Shown one piece after another: positions 42,981 to 52,579 of a stretch of DNA of 64,000 nucleotides. Each line of letters begins with the position of its first letter. Positions within the stretch are counted from its first letter, which is position 1. This DNA comes from Tricholoma matsutake (lineage: Eukaryota; Basidiomycota; Agaricomycetes; Agaricales; Tricholomataceae): positions 10,416,001 through 10,480,000 of the forward strand of contig AP026546.1 of assembly GCA_026075535.2 (NCBI GenBank), in the 5' to 3' direction. Under the pieces are notes generated by a model. The model was not told the DNA's origin. It worked only from the letters and a program-made list of their open reading frames with translations, and searched no databases. Position numbers and translations under genes: made by a program.

Positions 42981-43978
42981 GAAATGTGTCCTAACTGCCC
43001 ACAGTTAAAACATTTAAGTGGGGCTCGTCTCCCCACTTGATCAACCTCCATTGCCTCTGCTGGTGCTGCTGACTCCATAACTATAGGTGTCACTGCCATG
43101 GCTGGTGGCTGTGCCCTTGGAGCTTGCGCCTGAGGAGCCTTTCCTTTCTCGGACTTTCCTCCTGATGACTTTCCAGATTTACTCCTTCCGTACATCAACT
43201 TTGACTCCGCCTGTTCCTGCCAATATTGCCAGTCAAGGTGCATTGCCCAATTATACCACTCATCCAACGTCTCTGGCATAGAAGGTAGTCGGTAGATAGA
43301 CTTGAATAGAGAGGGATTTAATCCTGCTTTCAAAAACTCTACCAACGCAGCTTCTCCCATATCCATTTGCGAAGCTTCTGCTTTGAACTGCAAAATAAAT
43401 TCATCTGCCATTAAGGAACCTTGGCGCATGGTTTTTAATGTAGCATTGGCTGTTGCCTTTGGATTAGGGTCTCCAAACTGTGCCTCCAATCTCTCCAGAA
43501 ATTCCTTGAAGGTTGCAAATGGTTTATTTCCCGCAGCAATTTGATTAATAGCCTCATTTCTCCAGAACTGTGCTTTCCCCCCCTGAATGTATGAGAGAGC
43601 AAACATAATCCTAGACTCGGCTGTAAGAAACTCTGGCTTCCTTCCATGGATGTACAATACTATAGAGCTGATGAAGGATTTTGTATTCTCCATGGTGCTG
43701 TCAAAGATTTGCGGGGGCGTGTACTTAGGTAAGTGCACTTTTCCATTTCCAGATTTCTCCACCATCTCATCCTCCTGCGATATCCACTCCACCATTTCCT
43801 CCATCTCATCATCTCTTTCTCCTATCGTCTCTGGCTGTACTTCCACTTGTCTGGGCTGTGATGCTGCCAATACTGACACTAATTGTGACATTTGCGCTGT
43901 GAGCACATCAATTTTCGCCTCTAGTGCTGGTATGGGAACAGGATTAGGACCGGGATTAGAAGTTGAAGGTTTGGACAT
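42881..43978 (-). CDS. gag: Ty3 G gag, intact
   Basis: A 365-residue frame from a true ATG (MSKPSTSNPGPNPVPIP). The N-terminal third has a short coiled-coil-like region (EAKIDVLTAQMSQLVSVL), the middle is a retrotransposon capsid (TKSFISSIVLYI, GGKAQFWRNEAINQI, FLERLEAQFGDPNPK, LKAGLNPSLF) and the C-terminus has a CCHC knuckle, CFNCGQLGHISKNC, in a Lys/Arg-rich tail for RNA binding. It has no in-frame stop and is the best-preserved coding sequence of the window. The pol frame overlaps its last about 100 nt in -1 register, which suggests a programmed frameshift; no canonical slippery heptamer stands out. It could still provide Gag. Confidence 0.93.
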   Translation of the reverse strand: MSKPSTSNPGPNPVPIPALEAKIDVLTAQMSQLVSVLAASQPRQVEVQPETIGERDDEMEEMVEWISQEDEMVEKSGNGKVHLPKYTPPQIFDSTMENTKSFISSIVLYIHGRKPEFLTAESRIMFALSYIQGGKAQFWRNEAINQIAAGNKPFATFKEFLERLEAQFGDPNPKATANATLKTMRQGSLMADEFILQFKAEASQMDMGEAALVEFLKAGLNPSLFKSIYRLPSMPETLDEWYNWAMHLDWQYWQEQAESKLMYGRSKSGKSSGGKSEKGKAPQAQAPRAQPPAMAVTPIVMESAAPAEAMEVDQVGRRAPLKCFNCGQLGHISKNCKQKRKIRGATIKEVKQEEGRQEKFVEESQ

Positions 43979-44452
43979 AATTGTAGAATCTGTGATGAAT
44001 CACTTCTTTGACAAATTCAAAATTTTTTCTTCAAGACCTCTCCAAACATCTACAGGTCACATAATAAGGTTCGTCGAGGTTCGTCAGTGGTTCATCGTTC
44101 GTCGGGCGCCTATTTTGACACTTTGGATCAACAACCCTTCCAACAGTGCCTGATCTCGGAGATATCACTGAATTCGGCTTGTAACTAAAATAGTCGTCCG
44201 AATAGAGTGATGTAAATCGTAACTAAACCAGATCCGATTGGTTGTCTGGTTGCAGGTGTCCTAATGATGAGCGCTGCCTCTCGATCACTGGCAGCCGCAA
44301 TGTAAGGCGAGGCCTGGCGTCGGCTTACAAAAGAAAAGGTAGATTACGTATATACAAGTACTTTCGGCTCGTGCCGAAAGGATGAGTAATTGGATATGGC
44401 ACGGTGAAACAATGACGTATGTGCAAGTAAGAGAAGGCGCACTGATATGGGA

Positions 44453-44463
44453 AGTTGTGTTCT
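44453..44463 (-). other. Self-priming site of Ty3 G
   Basis: On the coding strand AGAACACAACT lies two bases downstream of the 5' LTR. It does not start TGG as tRNA-primed sites do. Its exact reverse complement, AGTTGTGTTCT, occurs inside each LTR of the family (44640-44650, 38824-38834, 63708-63718). This is the arrangement of Tf1-type self-priming, where the first 11 nt of the transcript pair with the site. Confidence 0.75.
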
Positions 44464-44465
44464 TC

Positions 44466-44865
44466 TGTTAGGGCAACACCCACTATCTGCTAGCTAAGAC
44501 TGTGCGGGTTCTCTCTACAAGAAGGGGGCAGGATCTGCATGTGTGATGGGGAATTGATGGTTTTGATGCAAGGGGTTATTAATGGGTAAGTTTGTTGAGA
44601 TAGGCCTTTCACACCGAAAATGTAGGTGGAATACCTAAGAGAACACAACTGGGGTCCCCTAGGCATATATTTAGGGTTTATATACTATGTTACATATATT
44701 GTACATTGTTGTTACTGATGCACTCGTACATGCACATACATTTTGATGCGTGCAAAATAAAATTCTCATGCTATCAAAATGTAGCGTCATTTGGCATCAT
44801 GTAGCGTAATTCGACATAATAAAATAAAATGAAAGTTTATTAGGTAATGGGGTGGTTTCCTAACA
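44466..44865 (-). repeat. 5' LTR of Ty3 G
   Basis: A 400-bp LTR with TGTTAGG...CCCTAACA ends on the coding strand, followed on the right by the GGGTG duplication. It contains the predicted promoter (TATA at 44677-44684, start at 44650). Confidence 0.93.
44650..44684 (-). promoter_or_regulatory. Predicted TATA box and transcript start of Ty3 G
   Basis: On the coding strand TATATAAA (44684-44677) lies 34 to 27 nt upstream of the A of AGTTGTGTTCT (44650). That A would be the first base of the transcript if the self-priming model holds. TATA spacing of about 30 nt is normal for RNA polymerase II, so two independent signals agree on the start site. Confidence 0.6.
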
Positions 44866-44870
44866 GGGTG

Positions 44871-45000
44871 CATATAGGGTAAAGCACGGGTGTGGGTCAA
44901 CCTGTGGTAAATAGGCAGCGGGTTTGATGGGTATGGGTACGGTTGCCAAAATGCCATACCTGTGGCACACCATACCCATTTTGGCAGTGTCACAGTTATT
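44871..45000. repeat. ACCCAT/ACGGGT-word repeat
   Basis: Words GGGTATGGGTACGG, CCATACCTGTGG and CACCATACCCATT alternate here. It is the same family as the blocks near 35.03 and 37.9 kb. Confidence 0.6.
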
Positions 45001-45059
45001 AACGGGTATTAAGTCACTGGCCACGGAAGTTGCCAGTCATCAATCGACATAATTTCTTC

Positions 45060-45480
45060 AGCACCTGAACATCATTGGTACTTTCTTATTTTTCACAACT
45101 AACAGTTTTCTAGGTTCTAGACTACCCACACTGGACATGACACGAACAAAACAGGGCCCAAATGACATTTGTTGTTGTTTGGCTCCCAGGTAAGTTTCTG
45201 TTATTTTGTTTTTCTTTATTTATTGTCTTTACTTACATGTACAATGACACAATGACAAATGACTCAACAACAAGGACATGAAGAGGATGCAGGAGCAATG
45301 GCAGGAATAAACGCACCGCGGGAATGAAGGCAACAGGGAGGGGGAGGGCCAGCTGCACCACATATGACACAGGCACATTTTTTTTACATTCGCTTCTTAT
45401 TTTTCTCGACTAACTTTGGTGTTCATTATTATAGGTTTTACTTATGTTACAACATGATGATCCATGACCCCACCATCCTG
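45060..45480 (+). repeat. Hairpin and intron-like module repeat, locus 3
   Basis: Intron-like acceptors with branch sites (CAACTAACAGTTTTCTAG near 45110; CGACTAACTTTGG...ATTATAG ending about 45435) flank a GGGCCCAAATGACATTTG hairpin-like motif and a GTAAGT donor (45190). The CTGCGAGC hairpin is missing from this copy. Confidence 0.55.
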
Positions 45481-45500
45481 TAATTTACCCTCCCCCACCG

Positions 45501-45595
45501 ATTCCGGTTGGAGTCCAGTTATTCCGGTCAGAGTCCAGTTATTCCAATTGGAGTCCAGTTATTCCAGTTATTCCGACCAGATTCTGGTTACTCCA
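45501..45595 (+). repeat. Minisatellite, 20-bp unit
   Basis: Three consecutive copies of ATTCCGGTTGGAGTCCAGTT (45501, 45521, 45541) with few changes, then degenerate copies to about 45595. The words resemble the terminal blocks of the element at 27741-29776. Confidence 0.85.
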
Positions 45596-45659
45596 GATGC
45601 TCAACTTAGAGTATATACCCTAATGGATAGTCAAATTTCAAGTCTTAAGTTGTCAAAGT

Positions 45660-46050
45660 GCCTACAAAATATATTTGTGCAGAGTAAGGATTGAACTCAA
45701 GACATCTTGATTAGAGTGATCACATGACAAACCAAACATGTGTGCTTAACCAGTTGAGCCACAGGAGAATTATTAGATAGTAATATAATGTTTATTCATG
45801 ACACTCTAATTTTTTTTGAAGTAGTTAAAGATCAAATTTTTTAAATTAACCACATCCCTCACATTGAATGCAAGGGAGTGGGGATGATTGTGATTATACA
45901 CGTAAACAAAAAATCCTCCCTCTCACAAGATGTGAGAGGGAGTTTTATTTATATACATAAAAAGCTAACCCCTTGCGCTGAACACGAGGGGGGAGGTAAA
46001 AACATGAAGAAAAAAATCCCTCCCCCATGCAAAACGGGGGAGGGGGGGCA
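45660..46050 (-). repeat. Hairpin array plus tRNA-like module, copy 3
   Basis: On the minus strand a series of stem-loops comes first. One has a perfect 9-bp stem with CCCTCCCCC (46018-46045) and one a perfect 12-bp stem CTCCCTCTCACA with loop AGA (45913-45939). Box A TGGCTCAACTGG (45761-45750) and box B GAGTTCAATCC (45698-45688) follow, then TTTTGTAGGCAC. Order, spacing and flanks repeat those of 29200-29530, although the hairpin sequences differ. Confidence 0.72.
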
Positions 46051-46139
46051 CAATACTAATAAATAATTAAAAGTACAAAAAAAATCCCTTAATTTATTTC
46101 CCAAGATAGCAAACAACGCAGCTCGAGCCATGGCAACAC

Positions 46140-47374
46140 TAGTTGGCCCATTATTGAAATCTCATTTGGAATTATTTGGCCTTGTTTGTATGGTTTCAAT
46201 TTATTATTTCAGTCAGTTCTTATATAAACAATGTTGTATACTATCAGACCATCATTGTTAAGTGCTGAACTTGAGGGTGGAAATCTGTCAGACTCATATT
46301 GGATGGTGTATCAGAGAGGACTTGGCTTCAACTTATAAGAAATTGCACCCTTCACCTTGTCAGTGTCTAATTTCAAGACAAAGGTAAATGTAAGAATATC
46401 AGAGTTTGAGAGGAAGTCTGAGACAGGAGAGGAGACTAGAGATTGAGATGGGTAAACTTGGTTGCTTTATGAACTGAAGAATACGAACAGAAGTAAATAG
46501 GTTGAATCCTAAAGAGCAGAGTTAGGTCAGAGACTGGTGGAGAACAGAGTAGTGGAGGTATCATAGGAATGGAAACTATATCTAAAATACTAATGCTATG
46601 CCAATCATTACTAGGTGATCTTGGTGGAAAATGGTTGGAAGTCCAACAAAAATCCACATTGCTGGAACAGAATCAAGAGATATTATTATATATTTGTTAT
46701 TATTTGTTATTAATGAAAATAAGCTATATCTTCCTTAATGTTTAACTTGTAATAGAACAGAATATCATTGATGCACCATTAACATAATGGTTTCCACTAT
46801 TTGGTATTATTTATTAGGGCTAAATATAAAGTTTATATCCTGTATTTTATGTTTTATATATCATTCTGATCAGCTTCTTGAGCTGATTTTTTATTTTTTA
46901 TTTCTTTGCATACTATACAGCCTATACATATTTATCTCAATGAATATTACCCGAAACACTTAACTGTTGGGCAGAAAGGTAGACATTGTAATTCCCCAGC
47001 ATTTGACTTAATTTTTAAGAGGTTCTGTCCAGATTTAACTGAGATTTGGCCAAAACAAAAGTGCAGTGTATTAGTTTGCAGCTTGTGGTTGCAGTTTGTA
47101 GTATGTAGTTATGACTTGTCAGGGCTGTTAAATGAATGAAATATACTGTGTACAGATGTTTATGTGTGTTATTTTGGTCATGGATGATGTCTAACTGTAC
47201 CCCACATTTTGTAGCACAACTTATAAGGAGTACAATCAATGTTATGCTGATCACAAAAATATAATGGTATCAAAATGTATTTGGTCATATCTTTCTCAGT
47301 TCTTGACCGTTTTGGATGAACCAAGGGCCGAATTCAATGTAATAAGCAGGGCAATTATATGAGATAGCTCATGT
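46140..47374. other. Unassigned AT-rich spacer
   Basis: No gene, LTR end or tandem array is recognised. Frames are short and lack protein-like composition. It belongs to the material inserted between the two halves of Ty3 E gag. Confidence 0.35.
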
Positions 47375-47566
47375 GATTATTAACTGGTCCTAACCAATTG
47401 AAACCAGTCTTTTTGCAGTTAACAATGTGTTTCAATTTTGAAAGACCTTAACCTTAACTGCTAAAGACCAGCCCTTAACCATAACCGCTGGTCCAGTTAA
47501 TATCTGTCTGGTTAGGTTCGGTTAACAGTCTTTTTTCAGTCCTATAGACTGGACCTTTAAACACTA
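47375..47566 (-). repeat. CCAGT/CCGGT-word repeat
   Basis: Words CTGGTCCTAACCAATTG, AGACCAGCCC, CTGGTCCAGTT and CGGTTAACAG fill this block. Its right end, read in reverse, is TTAGTGTTTAAAGGTCCAGT, like the start of the block at 9222. It interrupts gag of Ty3 E. Confidence 0.75.
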
Positions 47567-48240
47567 ATCTCCAGAGATCACATGAGTAGGGGAGGATGTG
47601 GAGAGTATGGCATTCAAGTTCTCCATTTTGATCTTCCAATCAATAAAAACTTTACTTCCCTGTTTCGAGGAGAGGATTTTCTCTAAGATGTCATGATCCC
47701 AGTTCTTGTCCAGAACAAGAGTGGAGAGTTCCCTTAGATATTCCTTGAGTGATTGGGAATTGGTCAGCTTGATACCAACCAATGAGTTGGGGTTTGAACA
47801 TCCCTTCAGCAAGGAAACTCACTATCTCTGCAGGGGTGTTACTGGCATGTTTCATGTACCATTTACATGCCAGTGTCCAAAATTGCATAATGAGAGGAGT
47901 GATTTTACCAGCAGTGAGCATGGGACAGTCCTTCATCTTTGCAACCTGAACTTCAGCAAAGGTTTGAGTAGACATGTCAAGACGTGATTGTTGATATATG
48001 GTATGTTTCAAGGAAACAGCGGCAGATGTAACAGTAATGAAATCAGTAGAGTCAGTGGAGTCGGTAGACAGTGATTGTGATTGTGATGGTGATGGTGATG
48101 GTGAGGAGGGTAGAGGGTTCACAGTATTCAATCCTCGATCTCAATGGGTAGTGGTTAGAACTTGTAGTTCAGCAGGTAAACTCAACTGAATCAGTCTTCT
48201 CCTCTCTCTCCTTGTAATGAGGGGAGTAGGGGTTGAATGT
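47567..48240 (-). pseudogene. gag: Ty3 E gag, N-terminal half
   Basis: After a Ser/Pro-rich leader the capsid starts with DMSTQTFAEVQVAKMKDCP and has LTAGKITPLIMQFWTLAC, PAEIVSFLAEGM and, in a shifted frame, LVLDKNWDHDILEKILSSKQG and FIDWKIKMENLNAILS. It is cut at 47566 by a CCAGT-word repeat; the rest continues at 37888. A frameshift lies near 47760. It directly follows the LTR at 48297-48822. Confidence 0.85.
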
Positions 48241-48296
48241 AGCTGAGACAGAATGGAGTGGTCATCAAGCAGAAGAGTATTGATGTCAAAAAAAAG

Positions 48297-48822
48297 TGAA
48301 AGGTTGCCTGGTGAGGGAACCTCACTCAGTAGTCAGACAGACAGATAGGAATATGTTATCTTCATTGCAGAGAGTAAGGGACATTAATACTGTACAGCAG
48401 GAATAATAATTAACTATACCTTAGTTGCAGAGAGTAAGGGATGGGGCAATGAAGGGGAAAACAGTCTACTACCTATAGTATTCTAAATATAGCTTTCTGC
48501 CTTGTACATATCAAGAAAAAGGCTGCAAAGACTTTCTATATATAGAAGAGCCACATCAAGACTCATAATGATGGGAACGCGTCATTCTTGGGATTGATGG
48601 CAGTGATGGGATTTTTGATGGGAATGATAGGGGGTGCAGATTGATGTGGAATTGATGTGGAATTGATGGGAATATGATATCAATGCATGGACTGGAAAAT
48701 ACCAGTCCATAAACAGACCTTTGGTCCAGTCTTTTCCAGTCCAATTCAGTCTAGTTTCAGTCTTTTTTTTGGTGCTATGGACTGGACCTGTGAACACTAT
48801 CTGTGAGGGCACCAGACTTACA
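48297..48822 (-). repeat. 5' LTR of Ty3 E, with CCAGT-word insert
   Basis: The ends match the LTR at 25971-26534 (TGTAAGTCTGG...CAACCTTTCA on the coding strand). About 48685-48800 is a CCAGT-word block ending CTGTGAACACTAT that replaces about 140 nt of LTR sequence rather than merely interrupting it. Confidence 0.85.
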
Positions 48823-51588
48823 GTAGAGACAGACAAATCACTCTTATTACAAGAGATGATAACCAAATAGCTCACAGCACCAAGATTGATAATCATTTAT
48901 ACAAGATGGAGATGGTTATTCGACAATCACAGAATACTAATACCTTTCCAAACATTGACAGGTCACATGCACATCAAACATTTGTTGGGAATGATGTGCC
49001 TCCAAATTGGGAAACTTGGCACCAACATTTCAGACATATTGGGTATACCAGACTTCAAAAATTATTTGGACAGCAAGTTATTGGATGGATTCAATGTTGA
49101 TACCCAGTCACCAAGACCAGATTGCATAGCATGTACTGAGCTGAAACAACATGTTGAACCCTTTCCTAAAACTTCCAACAGAAACACTGAACCCAGAGAA
49201 TTGATGCATATTGATTTGTGGGAAAAATGCAAGATCAAATCTATTAATGGACATAAATATTACCTGCTATTTGTGGACAAAGCAAAAAGATATATTACTG
49301 TGGAATGTCTGAAGGAAAAATCAGGAGCAGCACAAGGTGTAATCAATTATTTGGCTTGCCTGATAACTCAAAACTGAAAACCGAAGGGGATACAAATTGA
49401 TTGTGGAAAAGAATCTGTAAACGAGAAACTGGGGAATTGGTGCAAAGAACATGGTATAGAAATCTGTTTAACTGCACCATACTCACCTTCACAGAATGGC
49501 ATCATGGAACGTACATCAGCAAAATGGAAAATCATATTCTGAGTTTCCTCTAGTTTTCACTGGTTTTCAGGTTTTTGGAAACCTAAAAACCTGAAACTTG
49601 GAAACTAAAGGCTCCCATAATTATTATTTTAAGATTTTCATATAAATTTCAATATATATTACATAGAAGTGAACTAAGCAACAAAACAAATGTGGGGGCA
49701 CACAAAGTGGGTGGGTTTATATACCCCGTTCTGGTGCATGGACCATTTGGCAATGTTTGGCAAATGGTCTGTGCACCAGAACAGGGTATATAAACCCACA
49801 CAACCAGAGAACAATTTCTCGGGCATGCCCCACTTTTATGTTTGTCAAGAACTAGTCAATATATACTACTATTTAGGTTTCATAGGTTTCTGCCTGTGGT
49901 ACCTTTAGCTGGTTTCTGCCAAATGAACATACGTTTCGAGATGTCGAAGTTTCTTTTTTGTTGGTTTTCAGTGGTTGCTCAGGTTGAGCAACCTCTGGAA
50001 ACTAATTTGCTTAATTACTGATGCTATGAATTGCACGCTTGTTGAATTATCATGTGCTTTGCTCACTGCCACCAACCTTCCCAAATTTCTCTGGGAGCAT
50101 GCAGTTTTACATGCAGCTTATCTCAGACACTGATTGTATAATAAACACCTTCAGAAATCAACACTTTATGAGGGCTGGCATAATAGAAAACCAAATGTGT
50201 CTACTTTACATGAATTGGGGGCCCCCATTTGGGTTCTAATACAAGGACAAAAAGAACAGAGAAAAATGCTACTGAAATCAAAGTGCCGAGCATGTGCTGG
50301 ATTTGATGATGGCACTGGAGCAATTCAATATTATAATGCTGAAACATGAAAGGTACTTACCTCTAGAAACTTAACCCACCAGAAACACCTTCACCTCCAG
50401 AGCAAATCACCATTACACCTGATACACTGTGTGAGGGGGGAGGCATGCCACTGCCTCAGGGTGTAACAGGTACTGTTAATAAAATTCCAGACCTTGAACC
50501 CAGGAAGCACAAGCATAAACAGAATGAGATAGAGAAGGATGTAGATATAAATGAACTTCAAGAGATGCATGAAATTCATACCAACTATTGATACCTTCAA
50601 CATCCCTTTACAGAAGAGGAAGATGATGAAGAAACCTTCCTATCATTTGAAGAGATATATGCAATAAGTGCCAGAGATGAACTTCCCAGCCTAAAGGATG
50701 CTAGGAACTCCCCAGAGTGGTCAGAATGGTGAATCACCATGCAGGAGGAGTTGGATTTGCTGAAGCAGATGGGCACTTGGGAACTTGTGCAGAAACCTCC
50801 AAATGCAGTCCCTATCTCCAATAAATGGGTCTTTATAAAAAAAAGAAATGACCAGGGGGATGAAATAAGGAAATGAGTGAGACTGGTAGTAAAAGGATGC
50901 ACTCAGCAGCCAGGTTGTGATTATATGGAAACCTATTTGCCTGTTGTTAGGATTGATATGTTGCATGCAATTCTAGCCCTCATACCAATAAAGAAACCTA
51001 CAACAGATGGATGTCAAGGGGGCTTATCTGAATGCCATTTTACAAGAAGAAATTTATATGCAACAACCTGAGGGATGTGAGGATGAAAAAACTGAGTCTG
51101 TCAGCTGGTCAAGACTTAAAACAGGCTGAGAGAAAGTAGATAAACAGCTTGATGAAAAACTCAAGTCTCATGGCTACAAACACTTACTCACAGATTCTTG
51201 TGTTTACATTCGATGGGATGGAGACAACATCAGAATTATGGCTATCTGGGTTGACAACTCACTTCTCTTTGCATTGTTGAATGCAGAACATGTTATGCTC
51301 AGAATGGCAAGTTACAGATTTTGGGAAACCAAGCAAGATTGTCAGAATAGAAATAAAGCATACCAGCAATTCCATGACTATTTCTCAACAGAAATATATT
51401 GAGAATGTACTCCTCAAGCAGGGGATGGCTGATGTGAACCCTGTCAGTATACCTATGGATCCAAATATTAAGCTAGGACCAAATCTGGATCACAATGAAC
51501 CCAACCAAAGTAATTCATATGCAAAATTATTGGGAAGTCTACCTTTTATTGCAAACTCCACAAGGTCAGATATCTCATATGGGCTCTA
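48823..51588 (+). pseudogene. pol: Copia IJ integrase and RT
   Basis: Begins ITLITRDDNQIAHSTKI, the direct continuation of the protease piece at 26535. Then GAG-pre-integrase (TWHQHFRHIGYTRLQKL), integrase (LMHIDLWEKC, QIDCGKES, QNGIMERTS), a fold-back insertion (about 49538-50005), the rest of integrase (LVELSCALLTATNLPKFLW), and RT (WVFIKK-type finger region, VKGAYLNAILQEEIYMQQP, IMAIWVDNSLLFA with VDN where YVDD is expected). It ends at SDISYG where the hairpin repeat begins. Frameshifts and stops are numerous, so this is the oldest coding relic of the nest. Confidence 0.82.
49538..50005. mobile_element. Fold-back element inside Copia IJ integrase
   Basis: The block starts AGTTTCCTCTAG and ends with the approximate reverse complement CTCTGGAAACT. 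Near each end is a short hairpin (CAGGTTTTTGG/CCTAAAAACCTG; GTTGCTCAGGTTGAGCAAC). In the middle 49711-49749 and 49761-49799 are a 39-bp inverted repeat with three mismatches, all transitions, around an 11-nt loop. Each arm includes a TATATA-bearing segment. There is no coding sequence, so it is a non-autonomous fold-back or MITE-like insertion. Confidence 0.65.
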
Positions 51589-51589
51589 G

Positions 51590-52260
51590 GGTACATTTCT
51601 TTCTGTTCATTTCTTCTTTTTATAAGCTAACTAACTGTACTTTTCATTTTTAGGATCTGTAATGACAGGTGCTAATGTGGCACAACTTATGCCCACACCC
51701 ATTCATGCTACCCCTCCTCCCCATCTAAATGGGATGTGAGGGGTCTTGATTAGGCTTAGGAGATCAGGGAGGGGTGCTGGGAGACCCATGGAGGGGGACA
51801 CCTGTAAAGTAAGCACCAGACAACCCCTCCTCAGTGCCACATCACTGATACACGATGCCCACCTCAACACAAAATATTGACCCAGCTGACGATAACCCAA
51901 TGGCCACACCACCCATCCCAGCCTCATGAGCAACTGCTCATTGGGTGGATTGTGGGTGGAATGATGATAACAGCACCCACTATGAGGGACATGGCACCCA
52001 TCCCATGCCTTGAGCAACTTCTCATAGGGTGGATCATGGGTGCAGCTCGAGTACAATGCCAGGCACATGGAGACAAGGTGGATAAGACAGCACCCCAGCA
52101 CCCACCCCCCACCACTGTGAGCCCTTGCTCGCAGGGTGGATCAGGTGCTAATGGTCCATCACCACCTCCACAATGATGACAAGCACCCAGCACCCACTCC
52201 CATGCCTATGAGCCACTGTTGACTATGGCGATGGGGACAAGATGACAACAACTGCAATGG
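51590..52260 (+). repeat. Hairpin and intron-like module repeat, locus 4
   Basis: An intron-like segment (51592-51654: GTACAT, GCTAACTAACT, CATTTTTAG) is followed by three small hairpins of the same plan: CTCATGAGCAACTGCTCATTGGG (near 51922), TTGAGCAACTTCTCATAGGG (near 52010) and CTGTGAGCCCTTGCTCGCAGGG (near 52109), each followed by GGTGGAT. The flanking words GGAATGATGAT also recur at locus 2. Confidence 0.7.
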
Positions 52261-52261
52261 G

Positions 52262-52446
52262 TATTAGGGTTTATAATTGTGCAAGGAAGGGGGGACTTAT
52301 TTCTGTGTGTGGTTAGTGTCAAAGTGAGAGTTAGATGTCTCGTATACTCCTATTGCAGTATTGATGGGTAGTATGATCTATATATAGCATGTACTATTAA
52401 TAGAACTATTTACTTGGACTGTGCATGGCTTGTCTGTATCCCAACA
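52262..52446 (-). repeat. Copia LTR (3' LTR, truncated)
   Basis: On the minus strand TGTTGGGATACAGACAAGCC begins directly after a polypurine tract (AGGCTTGAGGGGGAG, 52461-52447). The body has TATATATAG. Its far end fades into the repeat at 52260, so the boundary is uncertain. Confidence 0.65.
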
Positions 52447-52579
52447 CTCCCCCTCAAGCCTTCTATGGTTTGATTACAGGGGAATGGTTAGTCAATTCAT
52501 CCAGGTGCATCAAAACCTCTGTGTGGTGGAAAAACCCTGTGGGAAAACCTTTCCACATGTGAGGAATGCTACTGGGTTA

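Larger units (their letters stand above)
38650..44865 (-). mobile_element. Complete Ty3 chromovirus G with target duplication
   Basis: A complete 6216-bp element on the minus strand: 5' LTR 44466-44865, self-priming site, gag, pol with chromodomain, polypurine tract, 3' LTR 38650-39049. Both LTRs are 400 bp. The target duplication GGGTG is perfect (38645-38649 and 44866-44870). The LTRs differ by only a handful of C/T and G/A changes, so this is the youngest large insertion here. It landed in the 158-bp tandem repeat. Pol carries four in-frame TGAs and a changed RT catalytic residue, so it is no longer autonomous. Confidence 0.95.
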
